A stretch of 12,979 bases of DNA from Bacteroidota bacterium (GCA_003531115.1 DQHT01000159.1:14488-27466); one strand, 5' to 3'. Shown: positions 1-7,417, numbered from the stretch's first letter. Translations and numbers: made by a program. Notes: generated from the sequence alone by a model not told the origin.

Positions 1-1
1 T

Positions 2-70
2 TACGTTTCCAAATCACTGGGGCTAATTGGTTTTGAACAAAGCGATGGTGAAATATGGAGGATAGAATAA
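2..70 (+). CDS. Possible 3' end of an upstream gene (partial)
   Basis: The frame starting at base 2 is open for 22 codons and ends in TAA at 68-70. The peptide reads YVSKSLGLIGFEQSDG followed by EIWRIE, which is unremarkable but could be a protein C-terminus. The other two forward frames stop within the first 40 bases. The piece is too short to assign a family, and chance is a real alternative. If it is genuine, the upstream gene lies on the same strand as the efflux operon. Confidence 0.25.
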   Translation, partial: YVSKSLGLIGFEQSDGEIWRIE

Positions 71-205
71 GTATGGAAATTCATCCTTTTGCTAAATTAA
101 CCTGACTCCTTTCCGCTTCAATCCAAAAAATACCCGTTTCACCAAACTTAAAAAGAGCATTCAAATAACTTGTTTCACCTTTGTTTCGAATTATAGCGAA
201 CAAAC
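71..205. other. AT-rich leader region before the efflux operon
   Basis: No gene is visible here. The octamer GTTTCACC occurs at 136-143 and again at 172-179, 36 bases apart. The second copy runs into CACCTTTG (176-183), which differs from the Bacteroidota -7 consensus TAnnTTTG at its first base. No TTG or TTTG lies about 19 bases upstream, so this is only a weak promoter candidate for the gene at 206. If it were used, the leader would be roughly 15 bases. Confidence 0.3.
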
Positions 206-1306
206 ATGAAACGAATTTTTCAAGCCGCGCTCCTGATCAGCATACCCTTTTTATGGATGGCCTGCGGGAAAAAAGCGGAATCGGTGAGTCCTGAATACCG
301 CGATCTTACCGAAGCGGTTTACGCCTCGGGCAACCTCTATCCAGTCAACGAATACCGCCTTTTTGCCAATACAGAAGGAACCTTATTTAAAAGTTTTGTA
401 GAGGCAGGCGACAAGGTAAAAGCGGGGTCGGCCCTGTTTATGATCGACCGGGAAGTAGACCTGAGCCGATTAAACGCAGCAGCCAATGCCCTCGAGATCA
501 GTACAAAAAATGGAGGAGAAAATTCCCCGGTACTTGCCGAACAACGCGCTGCATTGAACTCGGCGAAGGAAAAATACCAGCAGGATTCGCTCAACTATGT
601 CCGCTACCAGGAACTCTATAAAAAAGAAGCGGTCAACCTGAAAACACTGGAGCAGTTTAAACTTGCTTATGAGCTGTCGCGCAACGAATACATGGCCCGG
701 CAACAGGCCTATCGCCGCACCAAGGATCAACTTCGTCTCGAACAAAAAAACGCCCAAAGCAATTACGAGGCGATTTTACAATCCTACAACGAACATGCTC
801 CGGTTAGCCGCATTAATGGCATGGTTTACGAAGTGCTCAAAGAAGAGGGCGAAAGTGTCAGAAGGGGAGAGCTACTGGCTATTTTAGGGGCTTCCGACAG
901 CATGATCATCCGCCTGCAGGTCGATGAACTCGATATACGGAAGATCAAATTAGGCCAGCAGGTTATCATCCGCTTTGATATCGATCAGGATAAAATATAC
1001 ACCGCCCGAATTACCCGCATCTTCCCCAAACTGAACAAAGCCGACCAGAGTTTTCGGGTAGAAGCTGCCTTTGACGAACAGGGCCCTTCCGGCTTTTACG
1101 GCCTCACCCTCGAAGCCAATATCGTGGTAGCCAAAAAAGACCATGTGCTCAGCATTCCCCGCGAACTGTTACTGCCCGGCGATTCGGTGATCATACTCAA
1201 AGACAAAGAGGAGCAAAAAGTGAAAATCCAGGCCGGGGCCATGGACTGGGATTTTGTGGAAGTGCTCGGTGGTATTGATGAAAACACCTCTTTAAAGAAA
1301 CGCTGA
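206..1306 (+). CDS. Periplasmic adaptor (HlyD/MacA-type) lipoprotein of an ABC exporter
   Basis: This 366-residue membrane fusion protein probably links the ABC permease encoded next to an outer-membrane exit duct. Residues 1-20 are a signal peptide ending in a lipobox-like WMAC with Cys20. Trp at -3 is unusual, but a lipid anchor is still the best reading. No acidic residues follow the Cys, as would be expected for surface export in this phylum, so it probably stays on the periplasmic side. Residues 50-80 form the first half of a lipoyl/barrel-sandwich domain (EGTLFKSFVEAGDKVKAG). About 85-195 is a coiled-coil hairpin rich in Gln, Glu, Lys and Ala. About 198-228 is the second lipoyl half (GMVYEVLKEEGESVRRG), followed by a beta-barrel to about 310 and a membrane-proximal region. 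The stop overlaps the next start as TGATG, so translation is likely coupled. The family is clear; the substrate is unknown. Confidence 0.9.
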   Translation: MKRIFQAALLISIPFLWMACGKKAESVSPEYRDLTEAVYASGNLYPVNEYRLFANTEGTLFKSFVEAGDKVKAGSALFMIDREVDLSRLNAAANALEISTKNGGENSPVLAEQRAALNSAKEKYQQDSLNYVRYQELYKKEAVNLKTLEQFKLAYELSRNEYMARQQAYRRTKDQLRLEQKNAQSNYEAILQSYNEHAPVSRINGMVYEVLKEEGESVRRGELLAILGASDSMIIRLQVDELDIRKIKLGQQVIIRFDIDQDKIYTARITRIFPKLNKADQSFRVEAAFDEQGPSGFYGLTLEANIVVAKKDHVLSIPRELLLPGDSVIILKDKEEQKVKIQAGAMDWDFVEVLGGIDENTSLKKR

Positions 1307-2565
1307 TGTGGTTTAATCGCATAAATCTCCAGATCGCGCGTACCCACCTCTTTGCCAAAAAGAAACAAACCGCGATCGCTTCCTTAGGGGTCACCTTTGG
1401 TATCGCCATGTTCGTGCTCATGATCAGTGTCATGACCGGGGTAAACAAACTTTTGGAAGAAACCCAACTTACCAGTACCCCGCATGTCCGCATCTACCGC
1501 GATATCGGACATGAACGTCCCAGCCTGCTCAGTGCATTCAATCCCGGTGAGCGCAACTGGAACCTCGTCCATCATCAAAAACCCAAAGACGAGCCTTTAA
1601 ACCTCCGAAACGGACTATTGATCGCACGTTCCCTGGAAGCAAACCCGAATGTGCTTGGTGTTTCGCCTCAGGTGAGCAGCCAGGTGTTTTTTAACTATGG
1701 TCCGGCCCAGTTAAGCGGCATGTTAGTAGGCGTGGATATGGAAAAGGAAGACCGCCTCTATTCCGTTCGCTCCAAAGTGAAAAGCGGGAGCCTGGAAGCC
1801 CTGATGGCTTCGAATGATGGTATTTTAATGGGAAAAGGACTCGCCGACAAAATGCAGGTGAAAGCCGGAGATAAAGTTACGGTTACCACCCCAAAAGGAG
1901 AAGTGGTGTTGCTTCGGGTGATCGGGACCTTTCAAATGGGAATTGGTGCCATCGACAACCTGCGCTGTTATACCTCCTTACAAACGGTGCAAAAGATCCT
2001 GCAGGAGAACACCCGCTATATCACCGATATCCATGTAAAACTGAACGACCTGAGCCTGGCAACGCCGCTGGCAAAAGAATGGCAGGACCGTTTTGCCTAC
2101 CGTGCCGAAGACTGGGAAACCGCCAACGCTACGATATTGGTGAGCTTCACCATTCGTAATATCATGACCGGGGTGGTGGTGATGACCCTGTTGGTGGTGG
2201 CCGGCTTCGGTATTTACAATATCATGAACATGACGGTGTACGATAAGATGAAGGATATCGCCATCCTGAAGGCCACCGGTTTTCAGGGCAAGGATATCGT
2301 GGGGATCTTTATTTCCCAGTCGGCTTTTATCGGATTGATCGGTGCATTGCTCGGGCTGATCATCGGCTATGTACTTAGCTGGCTTGTGTCGCAGGCGCCT
2401 TTTGATGGAGGGGAGTTTTTAAGTATCGATAAGTTCCCGGTAAACATGGATCCGAAATTTTACGTTTTTGGACTGGTATTCGGCATTCTTACCACCTTGC
2501 TGGCCGGCTATTTCCCTTCCAGAAAGGCGTCGAAAATTGATCCCGTGGCTATTTTAAGAGGATGA
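1306..2565 (+). CDS. ABC exporter permease, MacB/FtsX/LolCE-like
   Basis: This 419-residue inner-membrane protein has the MacB-type four-helix layout. One N-terminal helix spans about 23-45. A large periplasmic domain follows from about 46 to 278. Three C-terminal helices lie near 282-308, 330-362 and 385-405. The segment KDIAILKATG at 317-325, just after the second helix, is the typical coupling region that contacts the ATPase. The C-terminus ends in RKASKIDPVAILRG, a common ending of MacB/LolE permeases. The gene sits between the adaptor (1-base TGATG overlap) and the ATPase (4-base overlap), so all three subunits of a tripartite exporter are encoded together. MacB-like proteins move macrolides, peptides or lipids by mechanotransmission rather than through a membrane channel. 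A LolCDE-like lipoprotein-release role is less likely because an adaptor gene is present. Confidence 0.9.
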   Translation: MWFNRINLQIARTHLFAKKKQTAIASLGVTFGIAMFVLMISVMTGVNKLLEETQLTSTPHVRIYRDIGHERPSLLSAFNPGERNWNLVHHQKPKDEPLNLRNGLLIARSLEANPNVLGVSPQVSSQVFFNYGPAQLSGMLVGVDMEKEDRLYSVRSKVKSGSLEALMASNDGILMGKGLADKMQVKAGDKVTVTTPKGEVVLLRVIGTFQMGIGAIDNLRCYTSLQTVQKILQENTRYITDIHVKLNDLSLATPLAKEWQDRFAYRAEDWETANATILVSFTIRNIMTGVVVMTLLVVAGFGIYNIMNMTVYDKMKDIAILKATGFQGKDIVGIFISQSAFIGLIGALLGLIIGYVLSWLVSQAPFDGGEFLSIDKFPVNMDPKFYVFGLVFGILTTLLAGYFPSRKASKIDPVAILRG

Positions 2566-3248
2566 TGATGGAAAAGGTTTTAGTTGCAAAAAACATCAAT
2601 AAATACTTTATGGAACCTGCCCGGTTCCAGGTATTAAAAGACATAAGTTTTGATGTAAATAAAGGAGAATTTCTTAGTATAGTCGGAAAATCAGGCTGCG
2701 GTAAATCAACTTTGTTGTACCTGTTAAGCACCATGGATACTGACTACGAAGGAAAGATCGAAATGAAAGGTACCCTGCTCACCGGAAAAACCCAGAACGA
2801 ACTGGCGGCTTTCCGGAATAAAAACCTGGGTTTTGTATTTCAGTTTCATTACCTGCTCCCCGAATTTACCGCCTTGCAAAACGTGATGTTGCCCGGCTTG
2901 CGTCTTGGAGAGTATAGTGCCAAAGAAGTGGAAGAAAGGGCCTACGAAAAGTTAAGTTTGTTAGATATGCAGGATTTTGCCCTGAAAAAAAGCTCGAAAC
3001 TCAGTGGGGGACAGCAGCAGCGTGTGGCCATTGCCCGGGCGCTGATCAACGACCCGGCCATCATCATGGGCGATGAGCCAACGGGAAACCTCGACAATAC
3101 CAATTCAGGGATTGTTTTTGATATTTTTAAAGATCTGGCAGCGAGTATGGGACAAACCATCATCGCGGTTACCCACGATGCCGATTTCGCCAAACGCAGC
3201 GACCGGATCATTGAAATGAGTGATGGTAAAATTGTAAGCGGGGTATGA
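2562..3248 (+). CDS. ABC transporter ATPase, MacB/LolD-like
   Basis: This is a complete 228-residue nucleotide-binding subunit. Visible motifs are Walker A GKSGCGKST (42-50), Q-loop Gln94 in FVFQFHYLLPE, signature LSGGQQQRVAIARAL (147-161), Walker B IIMGDEP with Asp171 and catalytic Glu172, D-loop GNLD and H-loop His205 (AVTHD). The FxFQxxxLLPxxTALxNVxLP pattern is typical of the LolD/MacB/FtsE subfamily. Three ATG codons stand in tandem at 2562, 2565 and 2568. The first overlaps the permease stop as ATGA. AGAGG at 2557-2561 lies 6 bases before the third, so 2568 is an equally good start. The product should energise the permease at 1306, and the gene is directly coupled to the sensor kinase that follows. 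Confidence 0.93.
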   Translation: MMMEKVLVAKNINKYFMEPARFQVLKDISFDVNKGEFLSIVGKSGCGKSTLLYLLSTMDTDYEGKIEMKGTLLTGKTQNELAAFRNKNLGFVFQFHYLLPEFTALQNVMLPGLRLGEYSAKEVEERAYEKLSLLDMQDFALKKSSKLSGGQQQRVAIARALINDPAIIMGDEPTGNLDNTNSGIVFDIFKDLAASMGQTIIAVTHDADFAKRSDRIIEMSDGKIVSGV

Positions 3249-4258
3249 AAAAATTAAAAGGAAGGACACTCGCGTATTCCATATTTTTGGTATTGGCCAT
3301 AAGCGGTTATTTTGGTCGGCTGGTGATGTTCAGGGAGATGAGCCATGCAATGAACTTCCAGTTGGTCTTATTTTCAGCGGCTATCTTTATTCTGGTTTGG
3401 GAATTTTTTGTATTGTTAAACAAGCAAATGTCCCGTTTCTTTCCCTTGCATGAGACTCCTGTTAAACGGGTTGCCATTCAGTTGGGACTAAGTTTTTTGG
3501 TTCTCTCCGGAATTCGTGGCCTGGGCATTTATTATTTCAGCGATTATTTCCCATTTGAATTAACCTGGGCTTTTAGGGCAGCGATTTATGTAGTTGATTT
3601 CTTTTTTATTGGTTGTGTCAATGCCATCTTTTTTATTCTCGAATACATTCAGAAGTGGCAGGAAAGTATTCAGCGTGCCGAAAGGCTGGAAAGGGAAAAA
3701 ACGCAGGTGCAGTTCGATAATCTGAAAAACCAATTGAATCCGCATTTTCTTTTTAATGCACTGAGTTCACTGAATAGTCTTATTAAAAATAATCCGGAGC
3801 TGGCTTCAGACTTTTTGCAGCACATGAGTAAAGTATACCGCTATGTTTTGCAGCACAAAGAGAAAAATGTGGTGAGCCTGCGGGAAGAACAGGAATTTGT
3901 GCGCGACTACCTCTTCCTTTTGGATACCCGCTTTGGTGAGTCTTTCGACTTTCAGTGTACCATCCCCGATGATAAGCTGGAAGCCGGAATTGTGCCCGTT
4001 ACCCTTCAAATCCTGATCGAAAACGCCATCAAACACAATACCCTGAGTGATAAAAAACCTTTGAAAATTGAGGTGTTTATTGAAGATGGATACCTCATTA
4101 TGGGCAATCCGGTTCAAAGGAAAAATATCGTTCAGGGAAGCAATGGTTTTGGACTGGAAAATTTAAAAAACTTATACGCCTATCTTAGCGACAGGGAGCT
4201 GTCATGGAAAGAGGAAGACGGCGTTTTTCGCATTAAGATCCCCCTGGTTGAACGATGA
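3245..4258 (+). CDS. LytS/YehU-type membrane sensor histidine kinase
   Basis: This 337-residue kinase has four predicted membrane helices at roughly 10-28, 39-58, 76-97 and 113-133, with very short external loops and no extracytoplasmic sensor domain. A coiled linker (about 138-160) leads into the His_kinase domain of the LytS/YehU class. The phospho-accepting His167 lies in LKNQLNPHFLFNALSSL. The ATP-binding half carries an N-box (LIENAIKHN, Asn260) and a G-box (GFGLENLKNLY, 301-311). The start overlaps the ATPase stop as ATGA, and the stop overlaps the response-regulator start the same way. The kinase is therefore made alongside the exporter and its cognate regulator. By analogy with other transporter-linked kinases that lack an external domain, it may sense the exporter state or a membrane-embedded ligand; that is inference. 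Confidence 0.93.
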   Translation: MKKLKGRTLAYSIFLVLAISGYFGRLVMFREMSHAMNFQLVLFSAAIFILVWEFFVLLNKQMSRFFPLHETPVKRVAIQLGLSFLVLSGIRGLGIYYFSDYFPFELTWAFRAAIYVVDFFFIGCVNAIFFILEYIQKWQESIQRAERLEREKTQVQFDNLKNQLNPHFLFNALSSLNSLIKNNPELASDFLQHMSKVYRYVLQHKEKNVVSLREEQEFVRDYLFLLDTRFGESFDFQCTIPDDKLEAGIVPVTLQILIENAIKHNTLSDKKPLKIEVFIEDGYLIMGNPVQRKNIVQGSNGFGLENLKNLYAYLSDRELSWKEEDGVFRIKIPLVER

Positions 4259-5025
4259 GAATAGTCATTATAGAAGATGAAAAACTGGTAGCAGCAGAGC
4301 TTTTGGCCCTGCTCCGGGAATACTTACCCGAAGCCGAAGTAGAAGCTGTGATCGATAGCGTAGAAACAGGGAAGGACTGGTTTGAAAAGCAGTCCATGCC
4401 GGATCTTATTTTTAGCGATATTCAATTATCGGACGGACTTAGTTTTGAAATTTTTGAAGGACGAAATATCCTCGCGCCCATCATTTTTACTACAGCCTAT
4501 GATGAATTTGCCTTACGCGCATTTCGTCTGAACAGCATCGACTATTTGCTGAAACCGATTGGAAAAACAGAATTAAAGCGGGCATTGGACAAATTCCGCC
4601 AGATCCATGGAAATGCCAACCCCGAATTTTTACGCCTGCAGTTTGAGCAACTCATGCACGATATGCGGCAGGGAAAAAAGTATAAAACCCGGTTTAGTGC
4701 GCATTACGGACAAAGTATTGTTCCGGTTAACAGCGATAAACTGTCCGGATTTTATAAAGACGAACTGATCTTTTTATTGACCCGTTCCGGAGAAAAGCTG
4801 ATCAGCGATTACCATACCCTTGATGAATTAGAAGAGCTACTTGATCCAGCCACATTCTACAGGGCTAACCGACAGGTTATTGTATTTATTGATGCCGTAC
4901 TTGGTTTTAAAACCCATTATACCGGTAAGTTGCTCCTTCAGATTGAAGGGCATGAGGGGATGGAGATCGTGGTAAGCCGTGAAAAAGCCAGTTCCTTTAA
5001 AAAATGGTTTGAAGGGAATCAATAG
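4255..5025 (+). CDS. LytTR-family response regulator
   Basis: This 256-residue regulator has a receiver domain at 1-118, with acidic pocket Glu7/Asp8, phospho-acceptor Asp55 (LIFSDIQLSDG), Thr79/Thr80 and Lys100 (DYLLKPIG). A linker leads to a LytTR DNA-binding domain at about 147-252, recognisable by FYRANRQVIVF and by GKLLLQI followed by VVSREKASSFKKWF. It is the expected partner of the kinase encoded directly upstream (ATGA overlap). LytTR proteins usually bind direct repeats upstream of the genes they control. A natural target would be the promoter of this operon, where GTTTCACC occurs twice (136 and 172), but that link is speculative. It is the last gene of the coupled unit; only 27 bases separate its stop from the -7 element of the next gene. 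Confidence 0.94.
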   Translation: MRIVIIEDEKLVAAELLALLREYLPEAEVEAVIDSVETGKDWFEKQSMPDLIFSDIQLSDGLSFEIFEGRNILAPIIFTTAYDEFALRAFRLNSIDYLLKPIGKTELKRALDKFRQIHGNANPEFLRLQFEQLMHDMRQGKKYKTRFSAHYGQSIVPVNSDKLSGFYKDELIFLLTRSGEKLISDYHTLDELEELLDPATFYRANRQVIVFIDAVLGFKTHYTGKLLLQIEGHEGMEIVVSREKASSFKKWFEGNQ

Positions 5026-5026
5026 G

Positions 5027-5060
5027 TTGCGATGAATGTACCCTTCTTATTCTATCTTTG
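5027..5060 (+). promoter_or_regulatory. Bacteroidota-type promoter for the AI-2E-family gene
   Basis: TATCTTTG at 5053-5060 is a full match to the -7 consensus TAnnTTTG. The nearest upstream TTG is at 5027-5029, giving a 23-base spacer, longer than the usual 19 or so. Transcription would be expected to begin about 5-8 bases after the -7 element, at or near the ATG at 5067. The mRNA may therefore be leaderless or start just upstream of the ATG at 5085. Confidence 0.6.
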
Positions 5061-5066
5061 AGAGGA

Positions 5067-6116
5067 ATGAAAGCGAATACCGGAATGGCGAATACCGCCT
5101 ATTTTTTGATCATTACTCTGGCAGCAGGCTATTTGTTGAGTATAGGGAAGGCCATTGTTGTTCCGATCATTTTTGCCATTTTCCTCGCTTTTTTATTGTA
5201 CCCGATCTGCAGGAAGCTGGAGTCCAAAAAATTCCCCCGTATTCTCGCCATTTTAACCACCATGCTGAGTGTCGCCATCCTTCTTTTTGGTATGATCACC
5301 CTGTTTACCTTTCTTTTTTCCGGCCTTTTTGAGGATCTGGAAATTTTCAAGACCAGGATCATGGCCACGATACAAGCTGCTTTGGAATGGGTGGCTACGA
5401 TACCATGGTTGCAAAAAGGAGTTGCGCCCCTCCTGCAAGATGGAGGTTCCGGCTTGTTCAATCGCTTTAGTACATCAATTGGCAATATGCTCGTTTCTTC
5501 TACGGCATTTATAGGCTATTTGGGAATTGTTACCGTTTATTCTTTTTTGTTTTTGCTGTACCGTTCCGCCTTTAAGAAATTTATTCTCTCCTGGTTCAAA
5601 GGAAGCAGATACAATGAAATGGAGACCATGTTGTATAAATTTCAGAAGGTCACCCAGAGTTATTTCGGCGGCATGTTCATTGCCATCATTCTGATCGGTA
5701 CCATCAACAGCATCGGTTTATTTTTTATCGGGGTCGACAATGCCATCCTTTTTGGTTTTTTTGCTTCTTTCCTGGCCATCATCCCTTATATAGGCACGAG
5801 CATAGGCAGTTTGTTGCCCGCATTATACGCACTTGTAAACTACGATGAGTTATGGAAAGCCATAGCCGTGTTGGTTTTCTTTCAGGGGGTACAAGCCGTG
5901 GAGGGTAATTTTATCACGCCGAGAATTGTCGGTCATCAGGTGAGCATCAACCCGCTGGTAGCTATCGTTGCGTTGCTGGTAGGGGGTGTTTTTTGGGGCA
6001 TAGCCGGTATGGTCTTGAGTCTGCCCCTGATCGCCCTTACCCGGGTTCTTCTCGATAATTTCGAAGACACAAAGCCCTTTGCGCATTTACTGAGTGATAA
6101 ATTCTCGGAGAAATGA
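5067..6116 (+). CDS. AI-2E/PerM-family membrane transporter
   Basis: This 349-residue polytopic protein belongs to the AI-2E transporter (PerM/YhhT/TqsA) family, whose members include putative signal exporters and Na+/H+ antiporters. It has paired N-terminal helices (about 11-48), further helices near 57-87, a soluble loop (about 88-140), then helices near 143-166, 200-222, 226-255, 263-278 and 296-328. Family hallmarks are IPYIGTSIGSLLP (239-251) and EGNFITPRIVGHQVSINPL (279-297). A longer reading from TTG at 5058 would start inside the -7 promoter element and is unlikely. ATG 5067 is chosen; ATG 5085 is also possible. The gene is close to the efflux operon but has its own promoter-like site, so the functional link is uncertain. 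The substrate is unknown. Confidence 0.88.
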   Translation: MKANTGMANTAYFLIITLAAGYLLSIGKAIVVPIIFAIFLAFLLYPICRKLESKKFPRILAILTTMLSVAILLFGMITLFTFLFSGLFEDLEIFKTRIMATIQAALEWVATIPWLQKGVAPLLQDGGSGLFNRFSTSIGNMLVSSTAFIGYLGIVTVYSFLFLLYRSAFKKFILSWFKGSRYNEMETMLYKFQKVTQSYFGGMFIAIILIGTINSIGLFFIGVDNAILFGFFASFLAIIPYIGTSIGSLLPALYALVNYDELWKAIAVLVFFQGVQAVEGNFITPRIVGHQVSINPLVAIVALLVGGVFWGIAGMVLSLPLIALTRVLLDNFEDTKPFAHLLSDKFSEK

Positions 6117-6123
6117 GGAAATG

Positions 6124-6176
6124 GATTGTAGGACTGTAGGACTGTAGGACTGTGGGACTGTAGGACTGTTGGATTG
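6124..6176 (+). repeat. Tandem array of an 8-bp unit (GACTGTAG)
   Basis: About 6.6 head-to-tail copies of an octamer are visible. They read GATTGTAG, GACTGTAG, GACTGTAG, GACTGTGG, GACTGTAG and GACTGTTG, then a partial GATTG. The array starts 7 bases after the stop of the AI-2E gene. The variation between units is confined to the third base and the last two or three bases. Confidence 0.95.
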
Positions 6177-6230
6177 AAATAGCTAATGATCTCGTACAAT
6201 CACACAATCATCCAGTCCCACAGTCCAACA
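6143..6230. repeat. 34-bp imperfect inverted repeat built from the octamer family
   Basis: The left arm 6143-6176 and right arm 6197-6230 are inverted copies with 28 of 34 positions matching and a 20-base loop. The core GGACTGTGGGACTG (6147-6160) and its complement (6213-6226) is a perfect 14-bp match. Read on the minus strand, the right arm also follows the 8-base period (GACTGTGG, GACTGGAT, GATTGTGT, GATTGTAC). The element fills the gap between two convergent genes, so it could act as a shared 3' boundary. Neither outgoing direction has a clear U-run directly after the stem, so it is not a textbook intrinsic terminator. Confidence 0.85.
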
Positions 6231-6241
6231 ATAAAAATAAA

Positions 6242-7381
6242 CTACGCTTTAGCAGTAAGCAAATCCGCCAGTTTTTCCCCGGTCAATGTGGCCAATGAAA
6301 CCCCCATCCCGTTACAGGTAAAACCTACAGCCCTGCGACCGCCGATCTTCTGTACGATAGGCATTTTGTTTTCACTGAAACCCATGATGCCACTCCAGCG
6401 CTGGTCTATTTCTACTTTGGTTCCCGGCAAAACAATTTCTCTCAATACCCGGTCGAGTTCGGCCTGTATTTTCGGATTATAATCCATTTCCGTGGTCTGT
6501 TCCGTTTCGAAATCCAGATTTCTACCCCCGCCAAGGATGATACGGTTTTCATGGTTCCGGAAATAATAATAGCCCTCATCAAAATGGAAACAGCCTTTTA
6601 ATGGTAGTCCGCGCATTTCTTTGGTAACCAATACCTGTCCGCGTGCGGGAGTGATTTTAATGGATGGATCCATCAAATTAGCCGAAAGGGCATTGGTGCA
6701 AATACCAACTTGTCCGGCAGTAAAGCGGATTTCTTCATTCATTTGGGCATGATGAACAAATACCTCCACCATATTGGCATTTTCTTCAATACGTTTTACT
6801 TCTGCACCGGTTATCACACGAATTCCTAATGCATTGATCAGTCGCCACAAGGCTGAAATAAGTTTACCGGAATGCAATTGTCCCTCAAGTGGATTATAAA
6901 TGAGTTGTTTTACCCCTTTGAAACCAAATTCAGCGATCTTTTTATTCTGCACACTGAAAATATTTTGTTCAAAATAGGGATGCAATAACTCGTTGAGCAT
7001 CTTTAAATCGGCATCGGACACTTCATTTTCATGGTCCATGATCAACTCATGACCACCCAATTCTTCGTATTCCATGGCCGAATCACTAATACGGCTACGC
7101 AATAATTTGAGTCCCTGAACACGTTGAGAAGCGAGTTTAGCAGCTTCCGATTCGCCCTGAATTTTAATGTCGGAAAGCATCTCACAAGCCTTGGCAAAAC
7201 AGGCGAAACCCGCATTGCGCGTACTTGCACCTGCAGGAAACACGCCCCGTTCAAGCACACATATCCGCGCCCGTGGTGATTTTTCTTTAACAGATAATGC
7301 AGTCGATAAACCTAAGAGCCCACCGCCGATGATGATCACATCCTGAGCGCACAGTGCATCCTTCTCCCAATAACTAAGCAT
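6242..7381 (-). CDS. FAD-dependent oxidoreductase, DAO (D-amino-acid oxidase-like) family
   Basis: This 379-residue soluble flavoenzyme belongs to the DAO superfamily, which oxidises amines, amino acids and related compounds. The Rossmann dinucleotide motif is IIIGGGLLGLSTA (16-28), with Glu44 (VLERG) at the ribose-binding strand end. GASTRNAGFA (51-60) is the second FAD contact typical of glycine-oxidase and PuuB-like members. TPARGQVLVT (244-253) lies in the central substrate domain, and RWSGIMGFSENKMPIV (328-343) plus CNGMGVSLATLTGEKLADLL (356-375) form the C-terminal FAD-binding part. No signal peptide is seen. The gene lies downstream of the FGE-like gene on the same strand but has its own promoter-like site. 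The closest known function may be an amine or gamma-glutamylputrescine-type oxidase, but the substrate cannot be assigned. Confidence 0.88.
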   Translation of the reverse strand: MLSYWEKDALCAQDVIIIGGGLLGLSTALSVKEKSPRARICVLERGVFPAGASTRNAGFACFAKACEMLSDIKIQGESEAAKLASQRVQGLKLLRSRISDSAMEYEELGGHELIMDHENEVSDADLKMLNELLHPYFEQNIFSVQNKKIAEFGFKGVKQLIYNPLEGQLHSGKLISALWRLINALGIRVITGAEVKRIEENANMVEVFVHHAQMNEEIRFTAGQVGICTNALSANLMDPSIKITPARGQVLVTKEMRGLPLKGCFHFDEGYYYFRNHENRIILGGGRNLDFETEQTTEMDYNPKIQAELDRVLREIVLPGTKVEIDQRWSGIMGFSENKMPIVQKIGGRRAVGFTCNGMGVSLATLTGEKLADLLTAKA

Positions 7382-7386
7382 ACACG

Positions 7387-7417
7387 CAAATGTATAAAAG
7401 CATTTATGTTAATTCGA
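7387..7417 (-). promoter_or_regulatory. Promoter for the FAD oxidoreductase, with -7 element 5 bases from the ATG
   Basis: On the minus strand TACATTTG (7387-7394) fits TAnnTTTG exactly. The -33 position is weaker: TCG (7415-7417) stands where TTG is expected, with a 20-base spacer. Only five bases lie between the -7 element and the ATG at 7381, so the predicted transcript starts at or next to the start codon. Confidence 0.55.

Noticed and set aside
3..83. 27-residue minus-strand ORF ending at the left edge
   Set aside because: It is short, has no recognisable features and no upstream signal; an exact stop at the window edge is coincidence.
5058..5066. TTG start for the AI-2E-family protein
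   Set aside because: The codon is part of the TATCTTTG -7 element. ATG 5067 or 5085 fits better.
5036..5332. 98-residue + strand ORF starting near the end of the response-regulator gene
   Set aside because: It is an alternative frame of the AI-2E gene start, with no family features and low-complexity aromatic content.
5936..6199. Minus-strand ORF with SPTVLQS repeats
   Set aside because: The repeats are translation of the octamer array, and the rest is antisense to the end of the AI-2E gene.
6124..6230. CRISPR-like array
   Set aside because: The units are 8 bp, directly abutting and without spacers, and no cas gene is present.
6143..6230. Classical intrinsic terminator
   Set aside because: The stem is long and imperfect, and neither side has a U-run immediately after it. 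A 3'-boundary role remains possible but is not supported by the standard signature.
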